Shown here one piece after another: positions 1-9,306 of a stretch of DNA of 64,000 nt. The notes under the pieces are model-generated. The model was not told the DNA's origin and searched no databases. It was given only the letters and a program-made list of their open reading frames with translations. The DNA lies in assembly GCA_015272395.1 (NCBI GenBank), contig JACYLQ010000008.1, positions 124,001 through 188,000 on the forward strand, written 5' to 3'. Position 1 is the first letter of the stretch. Every line of letters begins with the position of its first letter. The DNA comes from Calothrix sp. C42_A2020_038. Lineage in GTDB: Bacteria > Cyanobacteriota > Cyanobacteriia > Cyanobacteriales > Nostocaceae. A program made the position numbers and the translations under genes.

Positions 1-401
1 GAAAAATTGTAAGCAAAATTCAAACTGGGTTGACCAGTCAAAGTTTGCAAAGAAGTAGTCATTGTAGCGACAAACTCCTCAACATCAGTGCTATCCAATA
101 AATTAGATAGCTGTTGCCCAATAGAATAGTTTATTTTACTAATTAGTTCTTGAAAGCGCGCATCTGAACCTGGGCTAATATTAACAGTAGCAGAACGCGC
201 GCTTCGTCCCAAGGCGCCTAAAGGGTTTTGCACGTGTTTTTCTGCAATACAGGTAGCAATTTTATCAATATTAATTTTTAAATGTAAGCCTTGCAAAGAT
301 AGCTCAAATAATTGCTGATGATGAAGTGTATGTAAAATCTGAGTTAATATATCAGTATAATCTAAGTATACTAAATTAGTATCGGCTGAAATATTATTCA
401 A
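1..401 (-). CDS. Unrecognised protein, C-terminus beyond the window edge
   Basis: An open frame of about 133 codons runs off the left edge on the minus strand. An in-frame TAG lies just upstream, so the start must be close; the best candidate is TTG at 401 (or CTG at 404), eight bases after GGGAG. The visible part begins LNNISADTNLVYLDYTDIL and is rich in Leu, Gln and Ser with no membrane segment. I do not recognise the family. The frame contains one GGCGCC, as native genes here do. It is probably a real gene because the frame stays open and a Shine-Dalgarno-like site precedes it, but the start is not ATG and the function is unknown. Confidence 0.5.
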   Translation of the reverse strand, partial: MNNISADTNLVYLDYTDILTQILHTLHHQQLFELSLQGLHLKINIDKIATCIAEKHVQNPLGALGRSARSATVNISPGSDARFQELISKINYSIGQQLSNLLDSTDVEEFVATMTTSLQTLTGQPSLNFAYNF

Positions 402-877
402 CAGTATGACTCCCTAGTAGATATTAAACGTGAATTCTAATAAAAATTAGGAGTCTAGTTTGAACTGATAGAAGGGAAACGTATAACTATAACTGAACGT
501 GCGTTCCTTCAAACTATCAAAACAAAGTGGACATCAATATGACTAGTTCACCGTATAAATGTTGATTATTATTGAGTCACATTATCTCAAGTCAATGCGA
601 TACATACTATTTATAGTTAATTACAGTTAATGCGGCAAGGTAGTAATATAGTAATAATCTTTGTATATATCAGATGACCACCGCTATTGTACTTAAAATA
701 ATTAGTAAAGAAAGTATTATTATTTTACGTACAATTACTAAAAATATGACTTAAGTTTTGGTATTATAAATAATATTTTGTGGGTCAGGCATCGCAAGCC
801 TTGATTGATAGAACAGGCAAGGATGCCTGTTCCACAACACCTCAAAATTAATGGGGTACTACGTTCAGCATGAGAAT
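402..877. other. Intergenic region between the partial gene and purQ
   Basis: This AT-rich stretch has no convincing gene. Its only clear structure is the repeat copy at its right end, next to the purQ stop, described separately. Confidence 0.5.
754..852. repeat. Interspersed repeat of about 100 bp, copy 1
   Basis: The segment from 'agttttgg' to 'aaaattaatg' matches 47650-47751 over its whole length with scattered substitutions. Both copies lie in the same orientation, a few tens of bases past the stop codon of a minus-strand gene (purQ here, the adenylyl cyclase there). It contains a hairpin, AACAGGC-AAGGAT-GCCTGTT, that could act as a transcript end or processing site for purQ. Confidence 0.6.
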
Positions 878-1552
878 CTAAACCATTGCGGCAACTTGTT
901 CTAGTAATCCTGCGAACATCTTTAAACCGTCGGTATTACCAAGCATCGAATCAGCCGCGCGTTCTGGGTGAGGCATCATACCTACAATATTACCAGTAGA
1001 ATTGCAAATACCGGCAATATTGTTTAACGAACCATTTGGATTATCGTTTGCGTAGCGAAAAACGACTTGAGCGTTGTCTTCGATAGCTTTGAGTGTATCT
1101 TCATCCGCGTAAAATCTGCCTTCACCGTGGGCAATAGGTAAAGTAATTATTTCACCTTTACTATATTGTCGTGTCCAAACAAGACTGTTATTTTCGACTT
1201 TGAGTGGAACTCGATCGCAAATGAAATGTAAATCGCGATTCCGTGCTAATGCTCCTGGTAAAAGTTTAGCTTCGGTTAATACTTGAAAGCCATTACAAAT
1301 ACCAAGAACTAGCTTACCAGACTTTGCATGGGTAATCACCTGCTGCATTACAGGTGAGAACCGAGCAATGGCGCCACAACGTAAATAATCACCATAACTA
1401 AAACCACCGGGAATAATTACTACATCTAAATCGGAAATATCGGTATCTTGGTGCCAAACCATTCGTGTTGGCTGTTCTAAAATATCGCGCGTGACATAAG
1501 CAACATCTCTGTCGCAGTTAGAACCAGGAAAAACTACAACCCCAAATTTCAT
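878..1552 (-). CDS. purQ: Phosphoribosylformylglycinamidine synthase glutaminase subunit
   Basis: PurQ supplies ammonia from glutamine to PurL in the fourth step of purine synthesis (FGAR to FGAM). It is a class I (triad) glutamine amidotransferase. The nucleophile is Cys in GICNGFQ and the catalytic His-Glu pair lies in MMPHPERA, near residues 86, 195 and 197 from the chosen start. About 224 residues is normal for the family. The frame can be extended by three codons (ATG at 1561). I prefer ATG at 1552, giving MKFGVVVFPGSNCDRD, because that is the usual family N-terminus and it puts GGGTGAG at proper spacing. It sits 20 bases after purS, so the two are co-transcribed. Confidence 0.95.
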   Translation of the reverse strand: MKFGVVVFPGSNCDRDVAYVTRDILEQPTRMVWHQDTDISDLDVVIIPGGFSYGDYLRCGAIARFSPVMQQVITHAKSGKLVLGICNGFQVLTEAKLLPGALARNRDLHFICDRVPLKVENNSLVWTRQYSKGEIITLPIAHGEGRFYADEDTLKAIEDNAQVVFRYANDNPNGSLNNIAGICNSTGNIVGMMPHPERAADSMLGNTDGLKMFAGLLEQVAAMV

Positions 1553-1572
1553 AAAAATCATCTCACCCCTGT

Positions 1573-1848
1573 TTATACACCAACCTGAGATTCGACTTCG
1601 ATTAAGTCAAAGCGATAATTTTCAATCACAGGATTTGCTAGCATAGAATCACACATTTTTTCTAAATCTTGACGTGCAATCTTTTCGTCTGGAGAAGTAA
1701 GAGTTAGTTCAATATATTTACCAATCCGACAGGACTCAACATTGTTGTAGCCCAACTGAGCAAGTCCTGATTGTACCGCTGTCCCTGCTGGGTCTAAGAC
1801 TGATGGACGAAGCGTTACAAAAATTTTGGCTTTGTATTTTCTTTGCAC
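1573..1848 (-). CDS. purS: Phosphoribosylformylglycinamidine synthase, PurS subunit
   Basis: PurS is the small third subunit of the three-protein FGAM synthase (PurS, PurQ, PurL) and holds PurQ and PurL together during ammonia transfer. The 91-residue product has the typical signature: KIFVTLRPSVLDPAGTAV at the N-terminus, then YNNVESCRIGKYIEL and a C-terminal stretch ending near NYRFDLIEVE. It is the first visible gene of a purS-purQ operon. purL is not in this window. Confidence 0.95.
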   Translation of the reverse strand: MQRKYKAKIFVTLRPSVLDPAGTAVQSGLAQLGYNNVESCRIGKYIELTLTSPDEKIARQDLEKMCDSMLANPVIENYRFDLIEVESQVGV

Positions 1849-1960
1849 TGGCTTTAGATGTAATAAGTCTTAAAACCTATACTACCTTTTTACGAGGTTT
1901 ATAGTTTGTATTGATTATAAGTATCAGTTAAGCTAAATCTTAGTCATTACTAACATCTAA

Positions 1961-2392
1961 ATGATATCGGCACATAAAAAAACTGTCATGAAAGCTTCAC
2001 GCACCCGCAGTCAAGAGAGGATTTTAAACCTGCTCAAAACCATTAAGCTGGGCATTTCTGCCCAAGATATGTACGTAGAGCTACGTAACCGGAATCAGAG
2101 TATGGGTTTAGCAACTGTCTATCGCTCGCTTGAAGCATTGAAACTCGAAGGTCTAGTACAAATGCGAACTCTTCCAAACGGTGAAGCTCTTTACAGCTTG
2201 TCACAACAGGACAAACATCATTTAACTTGCCTTGCTTGCGGTACTTCAATACCTGTTAATCAATGTCCTGCACACGAATTAGAAGTTGAACTGCAAGCTG
2301 CTCACAAATTTAAGATTTTTTACCATACTCTTGAATTTTTTGGTTTGTGCAGTCAATGTCAGTTAGCGCAAGCTGCACAACTAAGTCAGTAG
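1961..2392 (+). CDS. zur: Fur-family metalloregulator, probably Zur (FurB)
   Basis: The product is a 143-residue Fur-superfamily repressor. The N-terminal winged helix includes SQERILNLL and GLATVYRSLEAL (the recognition helix). The dimerisation domain has HHLTCLACG and LCSQCQ, two CxxC pairs expected to hold a structural zinc. The wording around ISAQDMYVELRNRNQSMGLATVYRSL is closest to what I know of cyanobacterial FurB/Zur, which represses zinc uptake genes; FurA and PerR types differ there. ATG at 1961 gives the full frame; a second ATG at 1988 (MKASRTRSQERI) fits homologues equally well, and neither has a clear ribosome-binding site. It is divergent from purS, with about 110 bases of shared control region. 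Confidence 0.8.
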   Translation: MISAHKKTVMKASRTRSQERILNLLKTIKLGISAQDMYVELRNRNQSMGLATVYRSLEALKLEGLVQMRTLPNGEALYSLSQQDKHHLTCLACGTSIPVNQCPAHELEVELQAAHKFKIFYHTLEFFGLCSQCQLAQAAQLSQ

Positions 2393-2791
2393 TAATTTGG
2401 TTAAAATTACTGAGTGTTAAAATGCGCTTGTGAACTATTTTGATTCCGTGAGCTTGAGTTGAAATAGTAGATGGAAATCATACTAAACAGGGTTGGAAAA
2501 TGATTTGCTCGTATTGAAGCGCAGCTTTTGAACGGTCAAGTAACTACTGTGTGCTGCACAAATTCTGATTGATGGGGAACTGAGAGCAGTGGTAAAAAGC
2601 GCAAGACGTAAGTCTAGAATCAGCAAAAGTTTCTACCCTTTGCCCTTACCCTTCCCTTCATACCTGCTAGCAGTTCCCCGATATGTATGTTTTTTTGATA
2701 ATCTCTTATAGTTTTTTATAATTCTTATATGGCAGTCCACGCATCATTCATAAAATTATTGTGTTGTAGGCGCGATTAAATCGCGTCTCTA
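2393..2791. other. Intergenic region between zur and the peptidase gene
   Basis: No gene is visible. Near 2765-2795 there is a small inverted repeat of the GCGCGATT-AAATCGCGTC type, a kind of short hairpin scattered through this window. It lies just past the peptidase stop on the minus strand and may mark the end of that transcript. Confidence 0.45.
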
Positions 2792-3640
2792 CTATAATTT
2801 TCTGATTCCTTTTTCTATTCCCTCGCAAACTCCTGTCAAAAAATCTAAATCCAAGGTTTCGATAGTATCGCTTGGTTTATGGTAATGAGGGTTTCGCATG
2901 TTTGCTGTATCTGTAATCATCATGGCTGGATAACCTGCATCCCAGAATGGTGCATGGTCACTGCGTCTTGTCTCGCGAATAATTAAACCACGATTTGGTA
3001 CAGGCAACCATTGGCTAGAAATACCAGCTTTACGGATGCAACGACTGATACATATTAAGTCACGTATTGTGCGCCAGTTACCTATCAACGCGATAAAGTC
3101 ACCACGATTGGGGTAAATCTTATTGAGTGGAGGGGGATATACCTGTGAATTAGGTGTTCTTACACAATACCCCAGCATTTCCAGTGAAATCATTAATCTT
3201 AGATACTGCTGTTCTTTTTGGAGTTTTGCTGCATAGTTACTACTTCCTTGCAAGCCAAATTCTTCCATATCAAATGCTATAAGTCTCACAGGATATTTAG
3301 TCGGCTCTACTGCGAACATGCGTGCTAATTCGAGTAAAACTGCTACCCCTGTGGCATTATCATCGGCGCCTGGAGAACCTGGTACAGTGTCATAATGGGC
3401 ACCAATTAAAATTGGTGGCAGGTTAGCCTTTTCAGTCTTCGCCTGACAAGGTAAATTCAATATGATATTACGTCCTGTTTTAGCATTAACTTTAAAGGTG
3501 TGGATTTCCACACTTCCCCATTGAGAAAATGAAGTTTGAATGTACTGTTGAACAAAGAAATGTCCACCCGATGCTATGTATGGGTCGCGGTCGCGAACAA
3601 TTTGATTCAGATGAGTTTGCAATTGTGTCTTTAAGTTCAC
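2792..3640 (-). CDS. M28-family zinc metallopeptidase
   Basis: The 282-residue product is an M28 (aminopeptidase Y/glutaminyl cyclase-like) di-zinc peptidase. The metal-binding set is visible: AHYDTVPGSPGADDNATG (His82, Asp84 and the bridging Asp93), DMEEFGLQGS (general base and metal Glu around 126-127), SDHAPFWDAG, and the final His in NPHYHKPSDT. No signal peptide or membrane segment is apparent, so it looks cytoplasmic, although many relatives are exported. The physiological substrate is unknown. It is divergent from dnaK, sharing 166 bases of upstream DNA. Confidence 0.85.
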   Translation of the reverse strand: MNLKTQLQTHLNQIVRDRDPYIASGGHFFVQQYIQTSFSQWGSVEIHTFKVNAKTGRNIILNLPCQAKTEKANLPPILIGAHYDTVPGSPGADDNATGVAVLLELARMFAVEPTKYPVRLIAFDMEEFGLQGSSNYAAKLQKEQQYLRLMISLEMLGYCVRTPNSQVYPPPLNKIYPNRGDFIALIGNWRTIRDLICISRCIRKAGISSQWLPVPNRGLIIRETRRSDHAPFWDAGYPAMMITDTANMRNPHYHKPSDTIETLDLDFLTGVCEGIEKGIRKL

Positions 3641-3806
3641 AGAATCAGAGGAGGGAAAGGAAAAAACGAAAAAGGGATATGTATATTAAGTCTATGTGTA
3701 GCAGCCTTCTGCCTTCATTCTTTCAACTGCAAGATACAATAAGTCAAGCATCAGTTTCTAACTAAACAAATAGTTTTATTAAGATAGATTAGGAGAACAT
3801 TAACGC

Positions 3807-5939
3807 ATGGGCAAGGTAGTCGGCATTGACCTGGGTACAACCAACTCAGTAGTTGCTGTCATGGAGGGTGGCAAGCCGGTCGTGATTGCCAATGCTGAAG
3901 GAACGCGCACAACTCCCTCTGTAGTTGGTTTTAGCAAAGATGGTGAACGAGTAGTTGGGCAAATGGCAAGGCGCCAAACCGTTCTGAACCCGCAAAATAC
4001 ATATTTTGCAGTTAAACGCTTTATTGGACGTAAGTATGCTGAACTGAATCCTGAATCTAAGCGCGTTCCCTATACCATCCGTAAAGACGAAGTTGGTAAT
4101 ATCAAAATTGTATGTCCTCGTTTGAGCAAAGATTTCTCTCCCGAAGAAATTTCGGCGATGATTCTCAAAAAGCTGGCAGATGATGCTAGTCGCTATTTAG
4201 GGGAAAAAGTAACCGGAGCAGTTATTACAGTCCCTGCTTATTTCAACGATTCACAACGCCAAGCGACGCGCGATGCAGGTAGAATTGCTGGATTAGATGT
4301 ACTAAGAATTCTTAACGAACCAACAGCAGCTTCCTTAGCTTACGGTTTAGACAAGGTAAATAATGAAACTATTCTAGTGTTTGACTTAGGTGGTGGTACT
4401 TTCGATGTTTCAATATTGGAAGTCGGTGACGGGGTTTTTGAAGTTAGGGCTACTAGTGGAGATACACAGTTAGGCGGTAATGATTTTGACAAAAAAATAG
4501 TTGATTGGTTGGCTGAAAAATTTCAAGAAGAACACGGTATTGACTTGAGACGCAGTGACCGTCAGGCGTTACAGCGTTTACTTGAAGCAGCCGAAAAAGC
4601 CAAGATTGAACTTTCTGCTGTTAGTGTTACTGATATCAACTTACCTTTTATCACTGCGACCGAAGACGGTCCTCAACATATTGAAACACGTTTAACTCGT
4701 TCCGAATTTGAAGGATTGTGTGAAGATTTGCTAATGCGGGTGAGAACACCTGTCAAGCGCGCGCTTCGAGATGCGGGTTTGCGTCCTGATGATATTGACG
4801 AGGTAGTTTTAGTTGGTGGTTCTACCCGGATGCCAATGGTAAAAAGGCTTGTAGAAGATTTAATTGGTATTGAACCCAACGAAAATGTCAACCCGGATGA
4901 AGTTGTAGCCGTAGGCGCCGCAATTCAAGCTGGTATTATCGGTGGTGAACTTAAAGATGTTTTATTACTTGATGTCACGCCATTATCTATTGGGTTGGAA
5001 ACAATTGGCGGTGTCGCGAAGAAATTAATTCCTCGAAATACTACAATTCCCGTTCGTCGTTCGGATATTTTCTCTACATCCGAAAATAACCAGAACACTG
5101 TGGAAATTCACGTAGTGCAAGGAGAGCGGGAAATGGCAGTGGATAATAAGTCTCTAGGTCGTTTCAAGCTTTATGGGATTCCACCAGCACCGCGCGGGAT
5201 TCCACAAATACAAGTATCTTTTGATATAGATGCAAATGGAATTTTGCAAGTCACCGCACTTGACCGAACTACTGGGCGCGAACAAAGTATTACTATTCAG
5301 GGCGCCTCAACCCTCAGTGAGTCAGAAATTAATCAAGCAATTCGCGACGCTGAAAAGTTTGCTGAAACCGACCGTCAGCGTAAAGAAAAAGTCGAAAAGC
5401 GAACTCGCGCCGAAGCGCTGATTTTACAGGCAGAGCGCCAACTGCGAGAAGTTGCTCTAGATTTTGGGATGCAGTTTGCTCGCAGCCGGCGCCAGCGCAT
5501 CGATAATATATGTCGTGAACTACGCGAATCTTTGCAAGAAAACGATGATCGAGGTATCGACCAGTCTTATGCTGATCTTCAAGATGCATTGTACGAATTA
5601 AATCGTGAAGTACGCCAGTACTATGCGGATGATGAAGATGACGATTTGTTCGGTACTATTCGGGATATTTTCACAGGTGGCGATAAAGATGACCGCGATG
5701 ATTATCGAGACTATGGTCGATATAACCGTGATTATAGCCGTGATAATCGCGATTACGATAAAGACTACGGTCGTACTTCTAGCCGTGATTATGATTCTTA
5801 TGGTAGTCGAAACTCAGGCAAAGATTCGAGGAGTGACTACGATAGAGGAGGACGTTCCGATTATGGTAGGGGTTCAGAATCACGTCGCGAGCGTCCCAGC
5901 TACCGAGATAACTGGGATGATGATGACGATTGGCTGTAA
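3807..5939 (+). CDS. dnaK: Hsp70 chaperone DnaK with long acidic/Arg/Tyr tail (DnaK3-like)
   Basis: The 710-residue Hsp70 folds client proteins using ATP with J-protein and GrpE partners. The nucleotide-binding domain spans about 1-390 ([59 protein letters not shown]), followed by the substrate domain and helical lid. From about residue 610 comes an unusual tail of roughly 100 residues built from DY, RDY and SRD units, ending in DDDDDW. The RVPY insert near residue 87 and the neighbouring dnaJ resemble the dnaK3-dnaJ arrangement of Synechocystis rather than the main dnaK2. The start is supported by TAGGAGAA about 10 bases upstream. Confidence 0.9.
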   Translation: MGKVVGIDLGTTNSVVAVMEGGKPVVIANAEGTRTTPSVVGFSKDGERVVGQMARRQTVLNPQNTYFAVKRFIGRKYAELNPESKRVPYTIRKDEVGNIKIVCPRLSKDFSPEEISAMILKKLADDASRYLGEKVTGAVITVPAYFNDSQRQATRDAGRIAGLDVLRILNEPTAASLAYGLDKVNNETILVFDLGGGTFDVSILEVGDGVFEVRATSGDTQLGGNDFDKKIVDWLAEKFQEEHGIDLRRSDRQALQRLLEAAEKAKIELSAVSVTDINLPFITATEDGPQHIETRLTRSEFEGLCEDLLMRVRTPVKRALRDAGLRPDDIDEVVLVGGSTRMPMVKRLVEDLIGIEPNENVNPDEVVAVGAAIQAGIIGGELKDVLLLDVTPLSIGLETIGGVAKKLIPRNTTIPVRRSDIFSTSENNQNTVEIHVVQGEREMAVDNKSLGRFKLYGIPPAPRGIPQIQVSFDIDANGILQVTALDRTTGREQSITIQGASTLSESEINQAIRDAEKFAETDRQRKEKVEKRTRAEALILQAERQLREVALDFGMQFARSRRQRIDNICRELRESLQENDDRGIDQSYADLQDALYELNREVRQYYADDEDDDLFGTIRDIFTGGDKDDRDDYRDYGRYNRDYSRDNRDYDKDYGRTSSRDYDSYGSRNSGKDSRSDYDRGGRSDYGRGSESRRERPSYRDNWDDDDDWL

Positions 5940-6304
5940 TCATAGGTTATGGCGGGTTTCCCACCTTTACGTTGCAGCATCTATTTGCTACTCGTTAGAT
6001 ATGTAGTGATTTAATGCTGCGTATCTGAATTGATGAGACCAAGGCAACTTAAAGCAGTTTTTAGGTTGCGCTCTTGTATATAGATTAAAATCAAATTGTT
6101 GTGGAGTGGGCATCCTTGCCCGCTCGGCTGTATTTAACTAACCTAAAATTTGCTGTAATACGGAATTTGATTCGCTTAACTAGTAATAGTAATCAAATTA
6201 CCTGATGCGTGTATTAGTAACTGTGCTAAAACTGATAAAACTTTATACTTTCTATTCATTTGTCCAAATAGAACAATCTAAATAAATTAGCTAGACGTTT
6301 AACT
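5940..6304. other. dnaK-dnaJ spacer with a GGGCA/TGCCC hairpin
   Basis: This 365-base spacer has no gene. A small hairpin at about 6107-6122 (GGGCATCCTTGCCC) belongs to a repeat type seen also near 26940, 38890 and 60700. No T-run follows it, so it is not a clear terminator. Confidence 0.45.
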
Positions 6305-7294
6305 ATGCCACTCAATTTGCAGAATTTTCGAGATTACTACGAAATATTAGGAGTATCCAAAGACGCTTCGTATGAGGATATCAGGAAAGCTTATCGAAAA
6401 TTAGCACTTCAATACCACCCTGACCGAAACCAGGGGAATGATAAAGCTGCAGAGAAATTTAAAGATATTAATGAAGCTAAAGAAGTTCTTTTGGATGAAA
6501 CACGGCGCGCTCAATACGATGAGTATAGTCGCTATTGGAAGCAAAAAGGTTTTACAAACAAAACACCAAAAGCAACCACTTGGGGAGGTACTAGTAAGAA
6601 CAATCGTAACACTAATGTAAACCCTAGTGATTTTAGTAGTTTCGATGATTTTATCAACCAAGTTATTGGTGTTGGTACTCCGAAAGAGGCAAGAACAAAC
6701 TCGAATGGTTCAACAAATGATAGCACTGACCCTTTTCGTAATACAACGCGCAAAGTTGCTTATAATGCGAATTCACGACCACCGCGTCGTGATATTGAAG
6801 CACGTTTAACTATTCCACTTGCAAAAGCTTATAAAGGTGGTAAGGAGCGAATTCGGCTTGAAGATGGACGTTCTTTAGAGGTTAACATGCCTGCTGGGAT
6901 GGTGACAGGGCAAACAATTCGACTGCGTGACCAGGGTATAAACGGTGGTGATTTGTACCTGAAAATAACCGTTGAGCCAAACTCACAATTTCAACTTGAA
7001 GGTTTAAATATTTTATGTCAGGTACCCGTGACTCCATCAGAAGCTGTTTTAGGTGGACAAATTGAGGCGCCAACGCTAGATGGACCTGTAAAAATGTTCA
7101 TACCAAGTGGAGTACGTTCAGGTCAAAGATTTCGTCTTGCTAATAAAGGATATCCCAACGAAGCAGGTAAGCGTGGTGACCAACTTGTCGAAATTCAAAT
7201 TGTGACTCCCAAAACTATCACTGAGGAAGAACGCCAACTTTACGAAAAGTTACGCCAACTTGAAACCTTTAAACCCCGTGCGGATTTGATTTAG
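6305..7294 (+). CDS. dnaJ: DnaJ/CbpA-type J-domain co-chaperone without zinc finger
   Basis: The 329-residue J-protein stimulates Hsp70 ATPase activity and delivers clients. The J-domain (about 9-75) contains the essential HPD at residues 38-40 in QYHPDRNQG. A Gly/Ser/Asn-rich linker follows (about 85-155), then the two beta-rich client-binding domains (from about 160). There is no CxxCxGxG zinc finger, so it is a class B (CbpA-like) protein. It follows dnaK on the same strand after 365 bases, suggesting partnership with that Hsp70. Its TAG stop at 7292-7294 overlaps the stop of the convergent porin gene. Confidence 0.9.
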   Translation: MPLNLQNFRDYYEILGVSKDASYEDIRKAYRKLALQYHPDRNQGNDKAAEKFKDINEAKEVLLDETRRAQYDEYSRYWKQKGFTNKTPKATTWGGTSKNNRNTNVNPSDFSSFDDFINQVIGVGTPKEARTNSNGSTNDSTDPFRNTTRKVAYNANSRPPRRDIEARLTIPLAKAYKGGKERIRLEDGRSLEVNMPAGMVTGQTIRLRDQGINGGDLYLKITVEPNSQFQLEGLNILCQVPVTPSEAVLGGQIEAPTLDGPVKMFIPSGVRSGQRFRLANKGYPNEAGKRGDQLVEIQIVTPKTITEEERQLYEKLRQLETFKPRADLI

Positions 7295-8850
7295 AAAGTC
7301 AAAGTCGTTCTTATGGCGCCAATTACAACATCATCATTATTAGAGTTATGGTCAGGCGCTGTAAGCCAAATTAATCCGGGCGTAATAGTAATATTATCTG
7401 TGAGTTGGTGCTGGTAAAAAGCTTCTAGATGATATGAAGTGTCTTTGTCTCTAGATAGTTCGTTAATGCTGGAACTTGTGACCTTTGGCTCCATACCAAC
7501 AATAATGCCTGCTAAGTTTCCCTTTTTACCTAAATCTGGGAAGGCTAGGGTAAGTGCGTAGTTCCAAATGTCAGCACTACCACGGTCAATAGTACTACCT
7601 GCTGTTGAAAGGTTACGAGTGTTAGTATAACCAACCCAACCACCTAAAACAAATTTATCGCTAATTCCCAAAGATGCTTGTAAACCATAGGAATTACTAA
7701 TAATAGGTACTCCCAGTTTTGAAAATGGATTTGCCTGATTACTACCTGTACCTGTTTCCTGATTGTAAGAATTAATATAAGTTAAGCCAATACTAGAGCG
7801 TTTGCTTGGCTTTAACGTTAACTGTGTTAAAAAGCCATAACCTCCCTGAAACAAACCGCTTTTAGTTTCGGGTTCATTTGCTGAATCAGCTAGATACCCC
7901 AAGCTGATCTCTAAAGTTTCCCCAAATTCATGGGTAATTCCAAGTCCTGCACCATCCAAATGGTAATAAATTGGGTTACGTGTACCAAACCTTGATAAGG
8001 CGCCAAATGCAGCTTCTCCATCTAAAATGTTGACAGTATCAGTAATTTCCTCAGCATCACCTTCATTTGCAATTGCAATCACAGAAGTTTTTTCACCAAG
8101 AGGAAACTCATACGCAAGTAAATTAATTACAGCATCAGTCATACTATCATTTCTGGTAAATGACAAGCGACCTTCAGGTGTACCAATATTTGGGTTTAGT
8201 AAATTATTGGCTTGAATTCTAGTTGTAAGTAAATCTTTCCCAGTAAAACTTGTCTTAAAATTAAGACGCGTGCGTAACCCCAAAGTTGTATTGTTATGGA
8301 TATCTTGGCCATTGACTGTATTAGCTGCAATAACATCAGTCAACGCCATAATAACTTCGCCTTCGAGTTTAGTTGTCGTTGAAAATTGGAAAGCTTCTAA
8401 TTGAGTATTTTTTGCTTCCAATACATCAGTGCGACCTCGTAGTGTTGCTAGTTCGCTGGCAAATTCTTCTTGTAGCCGTTGCAATGTGACTAAATCTTCT
8501 GTACGTACTAAGTTAGAGGTCGCAGTATTAATTAACTCATTGACTCTATCTAAACAAGCATTCACACCAGCAGCAAATTCATATCGTGTCATTGCTCGAT
8601 TACCACGATAAGTGCCACTAAGATAACCAGCAATACAGCCATAACGCTCTACCAGTGATTGTAGCGCCTGAAATGCCCAATCAGTAGGTTGTACGTCTGA
8701 TAATTGGGATATAGAAGTAACTTGCTCGGCATTTAGTAATTGATTATTAATGTTATCATTTGCAGTTACAGAAGTAGTATGAGCAAGCACCCAAGACACA
8801 CAGAAAAGTTCTGTAGTCAGTTTTCCAAAGCGATAAACTACTTTTAACAT
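7291..8850 (-). CDS. SLH-domain outer-membrane porin (OprB-type)
   Basis: The 519-residue protein has the cyanobacterial porin layout. A signal peptide (about 1-30, ending near SVTA) is followed by an SLH domain (about 45-110; DVQPTDWAFQALQSLVERYGC and AMTRYEFAAGVNACLDRV) that binds peptidoglycan-linked polymer, a short coiled segment (LQRLQEEFASELATLRGRTDVLEAKNTQ, shown here only in part as a heptad region), and a carbohydrate-porin (OprB) beta-barrel ending in aromatic TTLTF, as expected for barrel insertion. Relatives carry inorganic ions or small solutes across the outer membrane. The gene is convergent with dnaJ, and the two stop codons overlap by four bases. Confidence 0.88.
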   Translation of the reverse strand: MLKVVYRFGKLTTELFCVSWVLAHTTSVTANDNINNQLLNAEQVTSISQLSDVQPTDWAFQALQSLVERYGCIAGYLSGTYRGNRAMTRYEFAAGVNACLDRVNELINTATSNLVRTEDLVTLQRLQEEFASELATLRGRTDVLEAKNTQLEAFQFSTTTKLEGEVIMALTDVIAANTVNGQDIHNNTTLGLRTRLNFKTSFTGKDLLTTRIQANNLLNPNIGTPEGRLSFTRNDSMTDAVINLLAYEFPLGEKTSVIAIANEGDAEEITDTVNILDGEAAFGALSRFGTRNPIYYHLDGAGLGITHEFGETLEISLGYLADSANEPETKSGLFQGGYGFLTQLTLKPSKRSSIGLTYINSYNQETGTGSNQANPFSKLGVPIISNSYGLQASLGISDKFVLGGWVGYTNTRNLSTAGSTIDRGSADIWNYALTLAFPDLGKKGNLAGIIVGMEPKVTSSSINELSRDKDTSYHLEAFYQHQLTDNITITPGLIWLTAPDHNSNNDDVVIGAIRTTLTF

Positions 8851-9110
8851 CTTAATATTTCTAAATGTAAAAGATATTACAAATTAGCTGTTAGTATCCA
8901 ATTTTGTCAAGTTATACAATTGTTTGAGTTATTTATCCCACATTCCGCACCCTAACTGTCACAATCGGTAATTACTGAAGATAAATCTTTGTAAGAAGAA
9001 TAAAATAATACTTTTAAATGAATAGAAGCATCAAAAGGCAGGTGAAAATAATAATTTCGAGCTAGCAGCTAATTCTCAATGGTTGTCAACAAGATAGATA
9101 TTTACTTTTT

Positions 9111-9154
9111 GATTAAACTCAACAAGGCTGGTGACAGTCTTGTTGAGTTTAATC
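9111..9154. repeat. Perfect 16-bp inverted repeat; RNA stem capped by a GTGA loop
   Basis: GATTAAACTCAACAAG at 9111-9126 is exactly matched by its reverse complement at 9139-9154. The 12-base centre, GCTGGTGACAGT, pairs further (GCTG with CAGT through one G-U), leaving GUGA, a GNRA-type tetraloop. No T-run follows on either strand, so this is not an ordinary intrinsic terminator. It lies just outside the left edge of the foreign-looking kinase block. Confidence 0.75.
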
Positions 9155-9176
9155 AATATTATTCTTACTATTTAAG

Positions 9177-9206
9177 CTAAAGTCCTCACTACGAACTTCA
9201 AGTAAT
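9177..9206 (+). repeat. 30-bp direct repeat, left copy
   Basis: The sequence beginning CTAAAGTCCTCACTACGAAC matches 12717-12746 at 27 of 30 positions, same orientation. The two copies bracket the binding-protein and hybrid-kinase genes. A similar AAAGTCCTxACTACGAAC motif is a common dispersed repeat in filamentous cyanobacteria, so the pairing may be coincidental. Confidence 0.6.
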
Positions 9207-9306
9207 GTGCAAGTTGCGTAAGTCTGGTTTCCAATGCTGTGATTTTTTCTTTGATTTGGGGAAATATTAGGAAAACGAGTAAACCTGAAGAATTTGGATT
9301 AAATCG

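Larger units (their letters stand above)
8851..9306. other. Intergenic boundary region left of the kinase block
   Basis: No gene is seen. The region carries the porin promoter, a long perfect hairpin at 9111-9154, and the left copy of a 30-base direct repeat at 9177-9206. Base composition changes to the right of about 9300. Confidence 0.5.

Noticed and set aside
5605-6006. Second frame inside dnaK, rich in Ile, Thr and Val
   Set aside because: It is the shadow of the repetitive RDY-coding tail in another frame.
9111-9154. Hairpin as an intrinsic terminator for the porin or the binding-protein gene
   Set aside because: It has no T-run on either strand and lies upstream of both genes rather than after a stop.
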